Shown in pieces: positions 17,251-26,826 of a stretch of DNA of 64,000 nucleotides (position 1 is its first letter; each line of letters opens with the position of its first letter). The stretch spans positions 1-64,000 of the forward strand of contig DATETJ010000002.1 of NCBI GenBank assembly GCA_035283685.1, read 5' to 3'. The DNA comes from Candidatus Bathyarchaeia archaeon (lineage in GTDB: Archaea; Thermoproteota; Bathyarchaeia; Bathyarchaeales; Bathyarchaeaceae). The translations under genes were made by a program, and so were the position numbers. The notes under the pieces were generated by a model. That model was not told the origin of the DNA and ran no database searches. It was given only the letters and a program-made list of their open reading frames with translations.

Positions 17251-18769
17251 CAAGCCGACCTAAATCCTCAAACTCTTTCTTGTGAAGGAAATAGTCTCTA
17301 AGCAGATCCGCAAGTTGACTTATTGGCGTTCGAACTTGCTTCCATGAGTCTCGGTCGCGTATCGTAACTGCATCGTCCTTGAATGTATCGTAGTCAATCG
17401 TTACGCCTAACGGTGTGCCTGCTTCATCCGCCCGGGCGTATCGGCGTCCAATTGAGCCGGATTCATCATACTCAACAGTGAACCCTTCTTTGAGCAATGT
17501 TTGATGGAGTTGCTGCGCTTTTTCGGGCAACCCGTCTTTACTAACTAAAGGATAGACGCCGACTTGCACAGGCGATAACTCTCTTGGAAAACTGAGCACA
17601 GCCCGATCTTTCTTCGCTTGATACGCGTATTCAACCACTATGTAAGCAAGGCGATCGGAGCCGAAGCTAGGCTCAACCACGTGTGGAATGAATCTTCTGC
17701 CTTCTTTGAACGTTTGCATGTCGACGCCGCTAGCATCCATGTGCTTCTTCAAATCATAGTCCGTGCGGTATGCATGTCCAGACACCTCTGTCCAGCCCCA
17801 GCGCTCCAAACAGATTTCCTGATCAAAGCTCTGCGCTGAATAGTGAGCGCGTTCCCAGTCGAGTTTCTCCATAAATCGCTGCTTTTCATCAGGGACGCCG
17901 AGTTCTTTCAGGAAGCGTTTAGCGAGAGCCATGAAGTAGGCTTGCCACTCGGCTTTGATGTATCCTTTCTGAAGAGCTTCCTTGACTGTGACGGTTATGG
18001 GTTCTTTTTCGCCTTTCAATTTGGCTTCAGCGCGCACCAGCTGCAAAGTTTCGTTTTCAATATCCTTCAACTGAGTGCAGTGGGGTTCCTCCGGGTCAAA
18101 GAAGAATTCAACATCCATAATGGTGAACTCACGAAGCCTTATCGGACCCTGTCTAGGCGAAATCTCATTCCTCAAAGCGTGCCCGATTTGGGCTACGCCG
18201 AAGGGTAATCGCTCGCGAGCTAATTCCCAGAGACGTCTAAACTCCACGAATATGCTTTGAGCGGCTTCAGGTCGCCCATACCCAACGGCGTCGGAGTAGG
18301 GTCCAATGGTTGTGGTGAACATGGTCATGAAATATTTGGGTTCGCCGAGAACTCCGCCGCATTCGGGGCAACGCGCCTTTCGTTTGTCGATTTCGATTTT
18401 CAGTTCTGTGAGGTTGAGTTTCTCGGTTTCTGTGTCGCTCATCTTTGCCTGTTCTTGTAGTAAGTGGTCTGCTCGGAATTTCCGCTTGCAGTTAACACAT
18501 TCGGCTAAGGGTTCCTTGAAATGCTCCACATGCCCGGAGGCTTCAAACACTTTTGATGGTAGAATCACAGACGACTCGATTTCCAAGATGCCTAGAGGAC
18601 GCGTGTAAAACTCACGGAATTTGTCTTCAATTCGACGTTTCAAGACGGCGCCTAATGGACCAAAAGTGACGAAGCCGCTGACGCCGCCGTAGATTTCGTA
18701 CGACGGCCAGAAAAGGCCTCGACGCTTTGCGAGTTCTATTATCCTATCGGCCTTCTCGGTGTTTAGCAA
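17240..18769 (-). CDS. glyS: Glycyl-tRNA synthetase (class II, dimeric type)
   Basis: This 509-residue enzyme charges tRNA-Gly. It has RGLFWPSYEIYGGVSGFVTFGPLG at the N-terminus, CVNCKRKF and CPECGG zinc-type cysteine pairs in the insertion, and motif 2 around IGHALRNEISPRQG. VVEPSFGSDR is motif 3, and the C-terminal anticodon domain begins near LSPVQVGVYPL. The start codon is TTG at 18769, backed by AGGGGAG seven bases upstream. The next upstream gene on the same strand is the DUF362 gene, 130 bases away. Confidence 0.94.
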   Translation of the reverse strand: MLNTEKADRIIELAKRRGLFWPSYEIYGGVSGFVTFGPLGAVLKRRIEDKFREFYTRPLGILEIESSVILPSKVFEASGHVEHFKEPLAECVNCKRKFRADHLLQEQAKMSDTETEKLNLTELKIEIDKRKARCPECGGVLGEPKYFMTMFTTTIGPYSDAVGYGRPEAAQSIFVEFRRLWELARERLPFGVAQIGHALRNEISPRQGPIRLREFTIMDVEFFFDPEEPHCTQLKDIENETLQLVRAEAKLKGEKEPITVTVKEALQKGYIKAEWQAYFMALAKRFLKELGVPDEKQRFMEKLDWERAHYSAQSFDQEICLERWGWTEVSGHAYRTDYDLKKHMDASGVDMQTFKEGRRFIPHVVEPSFGSDRLAYIVVEYAYQAKKDRAVLSFPRELSPVQVGVYPLVSKDGLPEKAQQLHQTLLKEGFTVEYDESGSIGRRYARADEAGTPLGVTIDYDTFKDDAVTIRDRDSWKQVRTPISQLADLLRDYFLHKKEFEDLGRLVKS

Positions 18770-18899
18770 ATGAGTGCTCCCCTGCTGATGTGGATGGATT
18801 TACAGACCCTTAGGTGCTCCTGAATAATAAAATTGTCTCGTATCACTATGGCTAATGCTGCAGAATGTTATTCAGGAAAATAGACAAGATCACAAAGCC

Positions 18900-19712
18900 T
18901 TAGCTCTTTTGGGCAATCAGTTGACGGAATTTCTCGCTGAGACTCTCCAGCGATGTTCCAGCGATTTCTATTTTGTCGATGTTGCTTTCGCCTGTGCCTC
19001 TTTTCATTGCTTCGTGTATAACCGGGACTTTTTCGGGTTTCAAGCCTGCAAGAGTTGCGCCGACTACTTCCACTGCCACGGCGTCCCTGCTAACTAGAAG
19101 AACGTTTGTGGCTATTCGCTTCGCTTTTGGGGCTACGCCTAACGCGATGTAAGTGCCATCTAGAACCGCCAGATCAATTCCGCCTATTGCCTCGTAAACG
19201 TCCATCAGCGTCGCTCCCAGCTTCTTGTGAAATCTAGCCTTCTTCCGATCTGGAATCATGCCTAACAGGTTTTTTAGAACGCTTCCTTGGTCAAAGGTGC
19301 GCAAAACATGAGTGCTCACGAGGACGTTGGGCTTGAAGAGCACGTGCGATAACGCTATTTTCTCATCGGCTATCTTCACTTGTTTCGTGTTTGTGTCCTC
19401 TGACAGGTTGAACGGCACGACGCGTTTAGAGAACAGCGATTTCCATTTTTGCAGCCTTTCTGAACCAGTGCCTCTGTAATTGTCAGATTCGGCAACGTAT
19501 ATTTTTGGAGCTTTGTCAAAACTCTTGATGATTGCATTTGTTATGTCAACGGAAGTGTGATGGTCTGCTTTGGGATCAAAGATGCCTACCTTGATAACGA
19601 CTGACCGTTTAGGAGTGCTCAGGTCGTCTATCTTACCAGCAAGCTTCAACGCTTCTTTGAACGCTTGTTCTGCCCCTTGCTCCAGATTGACCACAGCAAC
19701 TTTCGAACCCAT
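18900..19712 (-). CDS. DUF362 family protein
   Basis: This 270-residue protein matches the DUF362 pattern: VVIKVGIFDPKADHHTSVDITNAIIK, YVAESDNYRGTGS, KPNVLVSTHVLRTF, LKNLLGMIPDRKKARFHKKLG, and LAVLDGTYIALG. No ferredoxin-type cysteine motif is present, although some DUF362 proteins have one. The biochemical role is not established; members occur near redox and cofactor genes. The ATG at 19712 has GGTGA six bases upstream. It is divergent from the DUF917 gene. Confidence 0.82.
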   Translation of the reverse strand: MGSKVAVVNLEQGAEQAFKEALKLAGKIDDLSTPKRSVVIKVGIFDPKADHHTSVDITNAIIKSFDKAPKIYVAESDNYRGTGSERLQKWKSLFSKRVVPFNLSEDTNTKQVKIADEKIALSHVLFKPNVLVSTHVLRTFDQGSVLKNLLGMIPDRKKARFHKKLGATLMDVYEAIGGIDLAVLDGTYIALGVAPKAKRIATNVLLVSRDAVAVEVVGATLAGLKPEKVPVIHEAMKRGTGESNIDKIEIAGTSLESLSEKFRQLIAQKS

Positions 19713-19890
19713 GACTTGTCACCAAGGTAAGACTTCTCTCGTGCGTTGCCTGCAACATAAGCGTTTCCAATGGCTAAATCGAAGAGTCTCGACGTCAGAT
19801 TGGTCTTATTGCCAAAAAGCAAATCTATGTGCTAGTTGGCAGAATTGGAAAAATGACAACGAATCTGCGTGAAGCGGAAGTGCCAAAAAA

Positions 19891-20961
19891 GTGAAAACGC
19901 TTGCACCACAAGACTTGACAGATTTAGTTGAAGGAGCTGCCATATTCTCATCTGGTGGAGGAGGCGATCCACAGGTAGGTCTAAGCATAGTGGAGAGGCT
20001 GCTTGAGACCCGCTGCCCAGTTCAGTTTATCGATCCGAAAGAGGTTCCAGACAACGAGATTGTCATCAATTTTGCGTGTGTCGGCGCCACCTCAAACGTT
20101 GCATACCACAGCGATGCTGCAGTCAAGACTATGAAAACACTTGAAGCGTTCGTGGGCAAGAAAGCGTTCGCGGTTATTCCTGTAGAGTTAGGCGGATTCA
20201 ACACTTTGGCAGCTGTTGATGTTGCAGCGCGGCTCGGCATTCCCGTAGTTGACGCAGACGGCGCTGGAAGGGCTGTGCCGGAGGTGCACCTCAAAGTGTA
20301 CACGCTTGACAATATCCCTTTAGCGCCAATGGCGGTTGCAGACCTTGACGCCGAAAACATAGTTTTGATAAAACAGACACGTGATTTGAGAGAAGCCGAG
20401 AGAATTACTCGAGTCCTTGCAGCCGAGTGGAACCAGATGGCGTATACTGCCCGCCGAATTTTGACAGGTAAACAAGTGAAAACCTCACCCGTTCAGAACA
20501 CGTTGTCAATGTCGATTAGGATAGGCATGTTGCTTAGAAAGGCAGTTGACCCCTTGAAAGCCGCCTTGAAGGAGACAAAGGGATTCTCTCTTTTCGAGGG
20601 TGTCGTAACCAGTGCAGAGCGTGAAACCAAAGGTGGGTTCACATGGACTACGCTGAAACTAGATGGAGCAAATGAAAGCAAGGGATCTTCCTTCACTTTG
20701 AAGGCAAAGAATGAGTTTTTGGTCGCTCACAGGGATGGAAAACTTGCTGCATTGGCTCCAGACATCATCACTGCAGTGAAATCTGAAACCTGCAATGGCG
20801 TCACAGCTGAGAAGATAAAGAAAGACGACAGATTGATTGTAATCGGCATTCCAACGCCGGCAAAGTGGCGAAGTCGAGAAGGGCTGGAGCTGTGGCAGGA
20901 AGTCTTGACAAGGTCGGGAATAAACGAGCGTTACGTGCCTATTGAGCACTTAGCCAAATAA
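19891..20961 (+). CDS. DUF917 family protein
   Basis: This 356-residue protein reads as the DUF917 fold. It has GAAIFSSGGGGDPQVG at the N-terminus, PVELGGFNTLAAVDVAARLGIPVVDADGAGRAVPE in the middle, and a C-terminal half with DIITAVKSETCNGVTAEKIKKDDRLIVIGIP. DUF917 proteins often lie beside hydantoinase-type amidohydrolases or regulators, but neither is adjacent here. The start is GTG at 19891; the glycine-rich motif follows at the expected distance. No catalytic role has been assigned with confidence. Confidence 0.82.
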   Translation: MKTLAPQDLTDLVEGAAIFSSGGGGDPQVGLSIVERLLETRCPVQFIDPKEVPDNEIVINFACVGATSNVAYHSDAAVKTMKTLEAFVGKKAFAVIPVELGGFNTLAAVDVAARLGIPVVDADGAGRAVPEVHLKVYTLDNIPLAPMAVADLDAENIVLIKQTRDLREAERITRVLAAEWNQMAYTARRILTGKQVKTSPVQNTLSMSIRIGMLLRKAVDPLKAALKETKGFSLFEGVVTSAERETKGGFTWTTLKLDGANESKGSSFTLKAKNEFLVAHRDGKLAALAPDIITAVKSETCNGVTAEKIKKDDRLIVIGIPTPAKWRSREGLELWQEVLTRSGINERYVPIEHLAK

Positions 20962-20969
20962 AAACGAGA

Positions 20970-21200
20970 CTAGAAGTGCTTCTTGATTTCTGCTTTGTCG
21001 GCTTTCTCTCTTTCGTTCAAGGTGAGTTCAAGAATGAAGCGGTCAACTGCATGCTTCTTAGTGTTGAAGGTTTCGTGACAGGTGCCGCACTCAATGTCGG
21101 AGCCGATTTCAACAACATACCATGATGCGTCAGCATAATAGCGTCCGCAACTTGGGCATTTGACCATTGCTACGTCAAGCCACGCTTTTCGCTCGCTCAA
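20970..21200 (-). CDS. Small zinc-ribbon protein
   Basis: The frame gives 76 residues from a TTG at 21200, or 65 from the ATG at 21167. KCPSCGRYYADASWYVVEIGSDIECGTCHETF contains two CxxC pairs 22 residues apart, a zinc ribbon, followed by a charged helix (VDRFILELTLNEREKADKAEIKK). It has no recognisable enzymatic domain. Neither start has a convincing ribosome binding site. It is convergent with the DUF917 gene and divergent from ino1. Confidence 0.65.
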   Translation of the reverse strand: MSERKAWLDVAMVKCPSCGRYYADASWYVVEIGSDIECGTCHETFNTKKHAVDRFILELTLNEREKADKAEIKKHF

Positions 21201-21318
21201 CTAGCCCGCACCAAGTCTTCAGCAAAGCGTCCACGTATTTAAGGCGGTTGAGACAGCAAGTTTTTGAGCAAAGACGAATACAATACGTGCTTAAACTTGA
21301 TCTGCAGGAGCCTATTTC

Positions 21319-22386
21319 ATGTCTAAGATCCGTGTTGCCTTGGCAGGCGTTGGAAACTGCGCCTCAGCCTTTGTTCAAGGTGCAAACCACTATGCAGAGG
21401 CAGAGAAGGAAGAACAAGCATTGGGACTGAGACGCCTGTTCCTTGGCGGGTATCACCCAAGAGACGTCGAGTTTGTCTGCGCTTTCGATATTGAAGCCCG
21501 CAAGGTGGGCAAAGACCTGTCCTCAGCCATTTTCTCCAAGCCCAACAACACATTGAGGTTTGCCAACGTACCCAAACTTGAAGTGCCCGTGCTGAAAGGT
21601 CCCGCGCTGGACGGTGTTGGACCACTTGTGAAGAAAATCGTCAAGGAGAGCACGCAGCCTGAGGCTGATGTGGCAAAAGAGTTGAAACATAGCAAAGCTG
21701 AGATTTTGGTTGATCTTTTGCCAAGCGGCGCCGTCAAAGCCACAGAATGGTATGCTGGCCAAGCTTTGAAGGCAGATTGCGCCTTTGTTAACGCCACACC
21801 TGTGTTCATTGCAAGCAGCAAGGATTGGGCTGAACGCTTCGAGAAAGCCGATTTGCCTCTGGTCGGCGACGACTTGGCTGATCAAGTCGGGTCGACTGCT
21901 GTGCATAAGACGCTGCTGAAGTTGCTGTCTGAGCAAGGCGTGCGCATAAACGAAACATATCAACTGGACGTGGGCGGTGGAACCGAATCCTTGGACACCT
22001 TAGATCGCACGCGCGAATTGAAGCGCACAGTCAAAACTCAGTCGGTTGAATCCGTGCTGCCCTACAAAGCTTCAGTAGTCGCTGGTTCAACGGATTACGT
22101 TGACTTCTTGGAGAACCGGCGTGACAGCTTCTTCTGGATTAAGGGCTCGTATTTTGGCAAGGTGCCTATGCTACTTGATTTGCGCTTGAGCACGGTGGAC
22201 GCGCCTAACGCTGGTTCAGTGTTGTTCGATGTAGTCAGGGCGGTGAAGTTGGCGCTTGACCGCCGAATAGGCGGAGTTCTCACAAGCGTTTCAGCTTACG
22301 CTTTCAAGCATCCACTAGAGCCTTCAACGTTGGAAGTCTCTGAGCAGTGGCTTAACGAGTTCATTTTGGGGAAAAGAGAGCGCTAG
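21319..22386 (+). CDS. ino1: Inositol-3-phosphate synthase
   Basis: This 355-residue enzyme converts glucose 6-phosphate to inositol 3-phosphate using bound NAD. This is the first step toward archaetidylinositol lipids and inositol-based solutes. The N-terminus IRVALAGVGNCASAFVQG is the NAD-binding motif. Downstream are LVDLLPSGAVKATEWYAGQAL, FVNATPVFIAS, GDDLADQVGSTAVHKTLL, and the catalytic region with SVVAGSTDYVDFL. The length matches archaeal and actinobacterial forms. The SPOUT gene begins three bases after the stop, so the two form an operon. Confidence 0.93.
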   Translation: MSKIRVALAGVGNCASAFVQGANHYAEAEKEEQALGLRRLFLGGYHPRDVEFVCAFDIEARKVGKDLSSAIFSKPNNTLRFANVPKLEVPVLKGPALDGVGPLVKKIVKESTQPEADVAKELKHSKAEILVDLLPSGAVKATEWYAGQALKADCAFVNATPVFIASSKDWAERFEKADLPLVGDDLADQVGSTAVHKTLLKLLSEQGVRINETYQLDVGGGTESLDTLDRTRELKRTVKTQSVESVLPYKASVVAGSTDYVDFLENRRDSFFWIKGSYFGKVPMLLDLRLSTVDAPNAGSVLFDVVRAVKLALDRRIGGVLTSVSAYAFKHPLEPSTLEVSEQWLNEFILGKRER

Positions 22387-22388
22387 AA

Positions 22389-23255
22389 TTGGCAACTTCG
22401 CTAAGACATCCGTTCAATTACACAATTGCGATTCCTGCCTCATTTGTCTCTGATATTCCTCACTTGAGAGAGAAGACCTTTCGAATTGGGCTGATTGGCA
22501 GAGCAGCCGCCATGTTCCGAGTTGACGAAATAATCATCTACCCTGACATGCCCGATATGGATCAAAAAGCCGACATCAAACTAATTCACACCGTTCTTTC
22601 TTACATGGAAACCCCCCAATACCTGCGACGAAGACTGTTCAGACTAGTGCCAGAGCTACAGTATGCGGGTACTTTGCCGCCTTTGCGCACAGCTCACCAT
22701 CCCACAGCCGATAGGACCGAAGATCTGAGGCTGGGCGAATTCAGGGAAGGCGTGGTGATGTCAACATCAGAAGAAGGCTCATTGGTAGACATTGGTGTTG
22801 AAAAACCAACGCTGCTTCTTGGGACCAGACTGAAAGTAAACAGCCGAATTACGGTAAGAGTCACAGAATTAGGCAGACAGCCAACGGTTGCCTTAGTAGA
22901 CCCGAAAGCAATCAAGAGCTATTGGGGCTACAAAATCTCAGTTTCAAATGGTCCATTTGGACAACTCCTCAAAACCGGGCAGTTCGACCTTGTGGTTGCC
23001 ACTTCAAGAAAAGGCAAACAAATCACCAATGTAATGAATGATTTGACGGACAAATGGAAAAGATCACGTAGAACACTGGTTGCGTTTGGCGCGCCAACCC
23101 AAGGTCTTTATGAAATCGCTAACCGTGGGCATGCACGACTTGATGACATGGTTGATTTTGTTGTGAACACTATTTCTAATCAGGCAACTGAAACCGTTAG
23201 AACGGAAGAAGCCGTTTTCGCCACTTTGTCCATTTTAAACACGCTCGATAAATGA
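22389..23255 (+). CDS. SPOUT-fold RNA methyltransferase (DUF171/SPOUT1-like)
   Basis: This 288-residue protein is a SPOUT methyltransferase with an inserted OB-like domain (about residues 105-170). The N-terminal IAIPASFVSDIPHLREKTFRIGLIGRAAAMFRVDEIIIY and C-terminal LVAFGAPTQGLYEIANR carry the alpha/beta knot and SAM-binding loop. Archaeal and eukaryotic relatives (SPOUT1/CENP-32) are predicted or shown to methylate rRNA uridine at N3. The TTG start at 22389 follows the ino1 stop directly. The exact RNA target here is not known. Confidence 0.82.
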   Translation: MATSLRHPFNYTIAIPASFVSDIPHLREKTFRIGLIGRAAAMFRVDEIIIYPDMPDMDQKADIKLIHTVLSYMETPQYLRRRLFRLVPELQYAGTLPPLRTAHHPTADRTEDLRLGEFREGVVMSTSEEGSLVDIGVEKPTLLLGTRLKVNSRITVRVTELGRQPTVALVDPKAIKSYWGYKISVSNGPFGQLLKTGQFDLVVATSRKGKQITNVMNDLTDKWKRSRRTLVAFGAPTQGLYEIANRGHARLDDMVDFVVNTISNQATETVRTEEAVFATLSILNTLDK

Positions 23256-23288
23256 TAAAGCCAAGAGAATGAGAGCCCATTCGGTTTT

Positions 23289-23786
23289 CTACGTGAATTC
23301 AGCCTTTCGCGGATAAATGAACAGCGTTCCAGTTAAAGCAGGGAGGAGGACGGGAAGGAAATAGAAGAGAAAAGAATACCATGCGTACACGTACGGTATT
23401 ATCATGGATAAGATCCAAGCGCCCGCACCTGACAACGTGCATAAGACTGCGGAAATCATAGTCCACCTATAGCTTCTCCTTGACAACGAAAACAAACCAG
23501 CTGAAAAACCAAACAATAGACCTGTCAGAGAGAAGGCCGTTAACATTTGATCGTAGATAATCCAGTCGGCAGCCACTGACCTCGGATACCAACTGTAGAT
23601 TTGCACCAACGCTCGTAGCGACTGAATGAAGAAAATCAGCGATGCAATCCCAGCGACAAGCAACAAAGTGCCCGCAGCCGACACCTGCGTTGTCTTAGCG
23701 CTCGGCTGGATCCCGTAGCCGCAGTACGGGCAATAGACAGAATCACTTGGAACGTCTCTACTGCAGCGCGGACACTTGTGAATCAT
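23289..23786 (-). CDS. Zinc-ribbon membrane protein
   Basis: From the ATG at 23786 this is about 165 residues; AGGTTT just upstream supports that start over an earlier one. The N-terminus is a zinc ribbon (CPRCSRDVPSDSVYCPYCG). Four hydrophobic segments follow at about 35-60, 75-95, 105-125 and 130-155. Proteins with this layout are common in archaea and are usually of unknown function, possibly regulatory or membrane scaffolding. It is divergent from a secreted protein gene and may share a promoter region with it. Confidence 0.75.
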   Translation of the reverse strand: MIHKCPRCSRDVPSDSVYCPYCGYGIQPSAKTTQVSAAGTLLLVAGIASLIFFIQSLRALVQIYSWYPRSVAADWIIYDQMLTAFSLTGLLFGFSAGLFSLSRRSYRWTMISAVLCTLSGAGAWILSMIIPYVYAWYSFLFYFLPVLLPALTGTLFIYPRKAEFT

Positions 23787-23851
23787 AATGAAACCTTCGG
23801 TTAATGAGGTAATTAAGACTTCCAAAGCCATTTTATTCCTATTATCCGAAG

Positions 23852-24985
23852 GTGAAGAATGGGGTTCGCCGTTTGAAATTGGGCAATTTTCTCCTGCTCA
23901 TGCTCTTATTAGTCGCCGTCCCTTTAGCCGTAGCCTTCAACGCTTATGCTGCGGACACAGTTGGGTTGACTCCAACAGAGAATCACCATATTGCAGAGCT
24001 CAACTCAAATCAGCCTTACGTAGCAGGTTACCATGTTCAAGCTCCCGACCTGTACACCCGTGAAAGAGTTGACGCAACAGCCATCACCGTGAGCTTCCCT
24101 TCAATGGATGTCACTCGCTTTCCACCTGATGGTTGGCTTGGAGCAGGCATGTTTGTTCAGGGACAAGACAGCAAACTGGGATTCGTGGACTACGCATATT
24201 ACACCATGCTTGTGATAGACAGTTCAGGGCACCTCTACGTGGACATCGGCTTGCATCAAACCCGGGAATCAACCGCTCCGCTGCAAATGCCGACCACAGA
24301 ACGTATCTACGCTTACACTTGGCAGATCTCAGGGATAGACCCGGCTACGCCTATTACCCTGACTGCAGCGTGGGACACAGACGACTATCTGCACTATTCG
24401 GTTTCAACTGTCGAAACCAACACTACTTTGCTGTCCATCAGAGTTGTCAGCCTATCCAACTGTGAGAGCGTCATCAGCAAGTTTTACGCCGGCACCGCAG
24501 TAGCCGGCACTGGATTTCCGCTGGGTCATCATGTATACTATTTTCAGTTTGGGATTGTCAGCAACAAGATGATAGCAGACACTAATTGGTCTGCACATTT
24601 GAAAGAGCCACGGATCTTGAGAAAAGCTGGGTGGAACCTTGTTGAAACAGCTTTGACGATTCAGGGAGACATATCATATCTCGATCAGGACTGGATGTGG
24701 GGTGGCGCGCCTTACAATGGTGTCCACGCAAAATATCATCAAAACCTCCTTGACGACCCATACGAAGTTGTCTTTTCTTACACAGGTCAAACTCTTCAGC
24801 CTGGAACAATCCTCTGGGAAACTGGAAAAGCTAACAGTGTAGCAATGATTCCGCCAACAGTTCTCAGACAACCTTTCAGCATGGAGTCGGCGGTCATTGT
24901 CTCTTTCGAGGTTATGTTACTAGTAGGCGTAGCGATTGGAGCAGTCTATCACATCAAGCTACGGAAAAAGGGTGCCAAGCGGTAG
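23852..24985 (+). CDS. Secreted, membrane-anchored protein of unknown function
   Basis: This 377-residue protein starts with GTG at 23852. The N-terminus NFLLLMLLLVAVPLAVAFNAYAA is a signal peptide, and a hydrophobic helix (VIVSFEVMLLVGVAIGAVYHI) followed by KLRKKGAKR at the C-terminus anchors it with the body outside the cell. The outer part is beta-rich, with motifs such as DSSGHLYVDIGLHQ and FGIVSNKMIADTNWSAHL. I recognise no family. One Cys and several N-x-T/S sites suggest surface glycosylation is possible. Confidence 0.7.
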   Translation: MKNGVRRLKLGNFLLLMLLLVAVPLAVAFNAYAADTVGLTPTENHHIAELNSNQPYVAGYHVQAPDLYTRERVDATAITVSFPSMDVTRFPPDGWLGAGMFVQGQDSKLGFVDYAYYTMLVIDSSGHLYVDIGLHQTRESTAPLQMPTTERIYAYTWQISGIDPATPITLTAAWDTDDYLHYSVSTVETNTTLLSIRVVSLSNCESVISKFYAGTAVAGTGFPLGHHVYYFQFGIVSNKMIADTNWSAHLKEPRILRKAGWNLVETALTIQGDISYLDQDWMWGGAPYNGVHAKYHQNLLDDPYEVVFSYTGQTLQPGTILWETGKANSVAMIPPTVLRQPFSMESAVIVSFEVMLLVGVAIGAVYHIKLRKKGAKR

Positions 24986-25035
24986 TATTTGGGAGACCAT
25001 TCCAGCACCGAAAGTTGCCCGTCAAGCTAGAGAAC

Positions 25036-25854
25036 CTAACAAAACTTGCTCCTTTCCTCAGAGCGGACCTCAGAAAGATAACGCAGTAACCGTTCAAATC
25101 GCTTTGACGGAAACGACATGCCCTCGCTCTGACAAAGTCCTTGCGCTTCTTGCATGAAGATGACTGCGGCAGTGTGTATGGCTTCTGCAATGCTCTCAAA
25201 GTTGTACTTGCACAGAGTTTTCTGAAGGCTTCTGTTCACTTCGTTGTTCACGAGGGATTCGAGTTTTCGATATTCCTCTTCTACGTCGGTTTTGGTTCGC
25301 AAGCCGACTATACTGATTATTCGTTTCCGCAGTAGCTCAATTTGCCGAATGGACGACCAGTATTCCCCTCTGCCCAGCATGTTTACAGCGTGTAAGAGGT
25401 CGTAGGCTGCAAAGTCTAGATGCTCTGTCAGATGTTTCTTCACGTCGGTTTCATAAGAAATCGTGTGTTTCGATAAGAGTTCTTGCAGATTGCCTCTCTT
25501 ATCAACCACTATCTTGTATGGACCAAAAATCTCTAGTTGCTCTGGCTTGCAGTAGCACAGGTCGACTTCAATGCAGTTGTCTAAGATTACACCGTAAAGT
25601 TGGCAGTTGGGCCACTCGACCTCAAAAGTGCTTAGAACCTTGCCAATCTTTTCTGCAAAGGATGTTCGTTCGCTGTAGACCTGATCATAGTTGTCTTTTT
25701 CGACGAGCAGGTATAGGTCTAAGTCGGAGTATTTGTCGGCTTTTCCAGTTGCCATTGACCCGACAGTCCACATGCCTATGAGACGCGGATCATCTTCGAT
25801 TAGTGACTTCACCTTCTGAAGTATTATCTCCTGCGTGCTTGCTGAACTTTTCAC
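25036..25854 (-). CDS. Nucleotidyltransferase (pol beta superfamily, aminoglycoside-NTase-like)
   Basis: This 272-residue protein has the nucleotidyltransferase signature GSMATGKADKYSDLDLYLLV (about residues 32-51), with Asp pairs for metal binding, and a third acidic strand in CIEVDLCYC. A helical domain follows (FAAYDLLHAVNMLGRGEYWSSIRQIELLR). The build resembles small-molecule or lincosamide/aminoglycoside nucleotidyltransferases, but a resistance role cannot be inferred. The start is GTG at 25854. It is divergent from rpl7ae. Confidence 0.78.
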   Translation of the reverse strand: MKSSASTQEIILQKVKSLIEDDPRLIGMWTVGSMATGKADKYSDLDLYLLVEKDNYDQVYSERTSFAEKIGKVLSTFEVEWPNCQLYGVILDNCIEVDLCYCKPEQLEIFGPYKIVVDKRGNLQELLSKHTISYETDVKKHLTEHLDFAAYDLLHAVNMLGRGEYWSSIRQIELLRKRIISIVGLRTKTDVEEEYRKLESLVNNEVNRSLQKTLCKYNFESIAEAIHTAAVIFMQEAQGLCQSEGMSFPSKRFERLLRYLSEVRSEERSKFC

Positions 25855-25895
25855 AGAGTATCGCCCATCCTGAAAAGCACTGTTGTACCATTCTG

Positions 25896-25911
25896 AAAAT
25901 CCTTATAAATG
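25896..25911 (+). promoter_or_regulatory. BRE/TATA promoter of the L7Ae-S28e-L24e-Adk cluster
   Basis: GAAAATCCTTATAAATG has an A-rich BRE followed by CTTATAAAT, a good archaeal TATA box. It lies about 52 bases before the TTG start of rpl7ae, leaving a leader of about 25 bases. Confidence 0.65.
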
Positions 25912-25960
25912 TGTGTTGTTGAATAGACTCTGCACTTACGAATAAAAGGGTGAGGCAAAA

Positions 25961-26344
25961 TTGTCCAAACCGTTCTATGTTAAGCTGAGCGTTCCGAAAG
26001 AGGTCGCGGACGCCGCCTATGAAGCCCTGCAACTTGCCAATCAAACTGGCTCTGTTAGAAAGGGCACTAATGAGACAACAAAGGCTGTGGAGCGAGCTCA
26101 AGCTAAACTAGTCATTATAGCTGAGGATGTTGATCCACCTGAAGTTGTGGCGCACCTGCCATTAATCTGTGATGAACGCAAGATTCCATTCGTGTTTGTG
26201 CCAAACAAGCAGAAGATTGGTTCAGCCATTGGCATAGATGTCCCCGCTGCAGCAGCATGCATAGTTGAACTTGGCGACGCCGCAGGCCTTGTCAGAGAAA
26301 TCACCAAGCGACTCGAGGAGATCAAGAAGGCAGCTGTTCAATGA
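25961..26344 (+). CDS. rpl7ae: Ribosomal protein L7Ae
   Basis: This 127-residue K-turn-binding protein is part of the large subunit and, in archaea, of C/D and H/ACA RNPs and RNase P. Key segments are the [29 protein letters not shown] stretch that binds the kink-turn and [17 protein letters not shown]. The start is TTG at 25961. It overlaps rps28e by four bases and opens a translation cluster. L7Ae in archaea can repress its own mRNA through a K-turn; no obvious K-turn is visible in the short leader. Confidence 0.95.
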   Translation: MSKPFYVKLSVPKEVADAAYEALQLANQTGSVRKGTNETTKAVERAQAKLVIIAEDVDPPEVVAHLPLICDERKIPFVFVPNKQKIGSAIGIDVPAAAACIVELGDAAGLVREITKRLEEIKKAAVQ

Positions 26345-26601
26345 GCAAAGAATCCAAGGAAACCGTGGATGAGAAGCGAGCAGGCGGAAGAGAAGAGGTT
26401 GAAGAAGCCTTAACGCCCGCTGAAGTCATTCAGGTAATTGGCAGAACAGGCGTTACAGGCGAGATTAATCAGGTTCGGGTACGGGTTTTAGAAGGAAGAG
26501 ATAAAGGCCGCATCATCACGCGAAACGTGAAGGGACCAATCCGAGAGAATGACATGCTCATGTTAAGGGAGACGGAACGCGAAGCCAAGAAAGTCAGGTA
26601 A
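26341..26601 (+). CDS. rps28e: Ribosomal protein S28e
   Basis: This 86-residue small-subunit protein has the OB fold [51 protein letters not shown] and ends [12 protein letters not shown], the conserved C-terminal tail. An acidic and basic N-terminal extension of about 20 residues ([20 protein letters not shown]) precedes the usual start of the fold. Its ATG overlaps the rpl7ae stop in an ATGA arrangement, so translation is probably coupled. Confidence 0.95.
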   Translation: MSKESKETVDEKRAGGREEVEEALTPAEVIQVIGRTGVTGEINQVRVRVLEGRDKGRIITRNVKGPIRENDMLMLRETEREAKKVR

Positions 26602-26627
26602 GCAACATTCCAGTGAGGGATTAGCCT

Positions 26628-26825
26628 GTGCCTAAACTCCGCCGCTGCTCTTTCTGTGGCAAAGACTTTCCGCAAGGAACCGGCATGATGTATGTGCGCA
26701 ACGATGGCGCGTTATTCTGGTTCTGCTCCAGCAAATGCCGCAAGAACAACCTTGATCTAGGGCGAGACGCACGCAAACTGCGATGGACCAAGTACTACGG
26801 CAAAGAAGAGAAAGGACGAGCCTAA
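26628..26825 (+). CDS. rpl24e: Ribosomal protein L24e
   Basis: This 65-residue zinc-finger ribosomal protein has two Cys pairs, [10 protein letters not shown] and [10 protein letters not shown], with the [11 protein letters not shown] segment between them. The start is GTG at 26628. It sits 26 bases after rps28e. The stop TAA at 26823-26825 lies one base before the apparent ACG start of adk, so ribosomes ending here may restart on adk. Confidence 0.95.
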   Translation: MPKLRRCSFCGKDFPQGTGMMYVRNDGALFWFCSSKCRKNNLDLGRDARKLRWTKYYGKEEKGRA

Positions 26826-26826
26826 A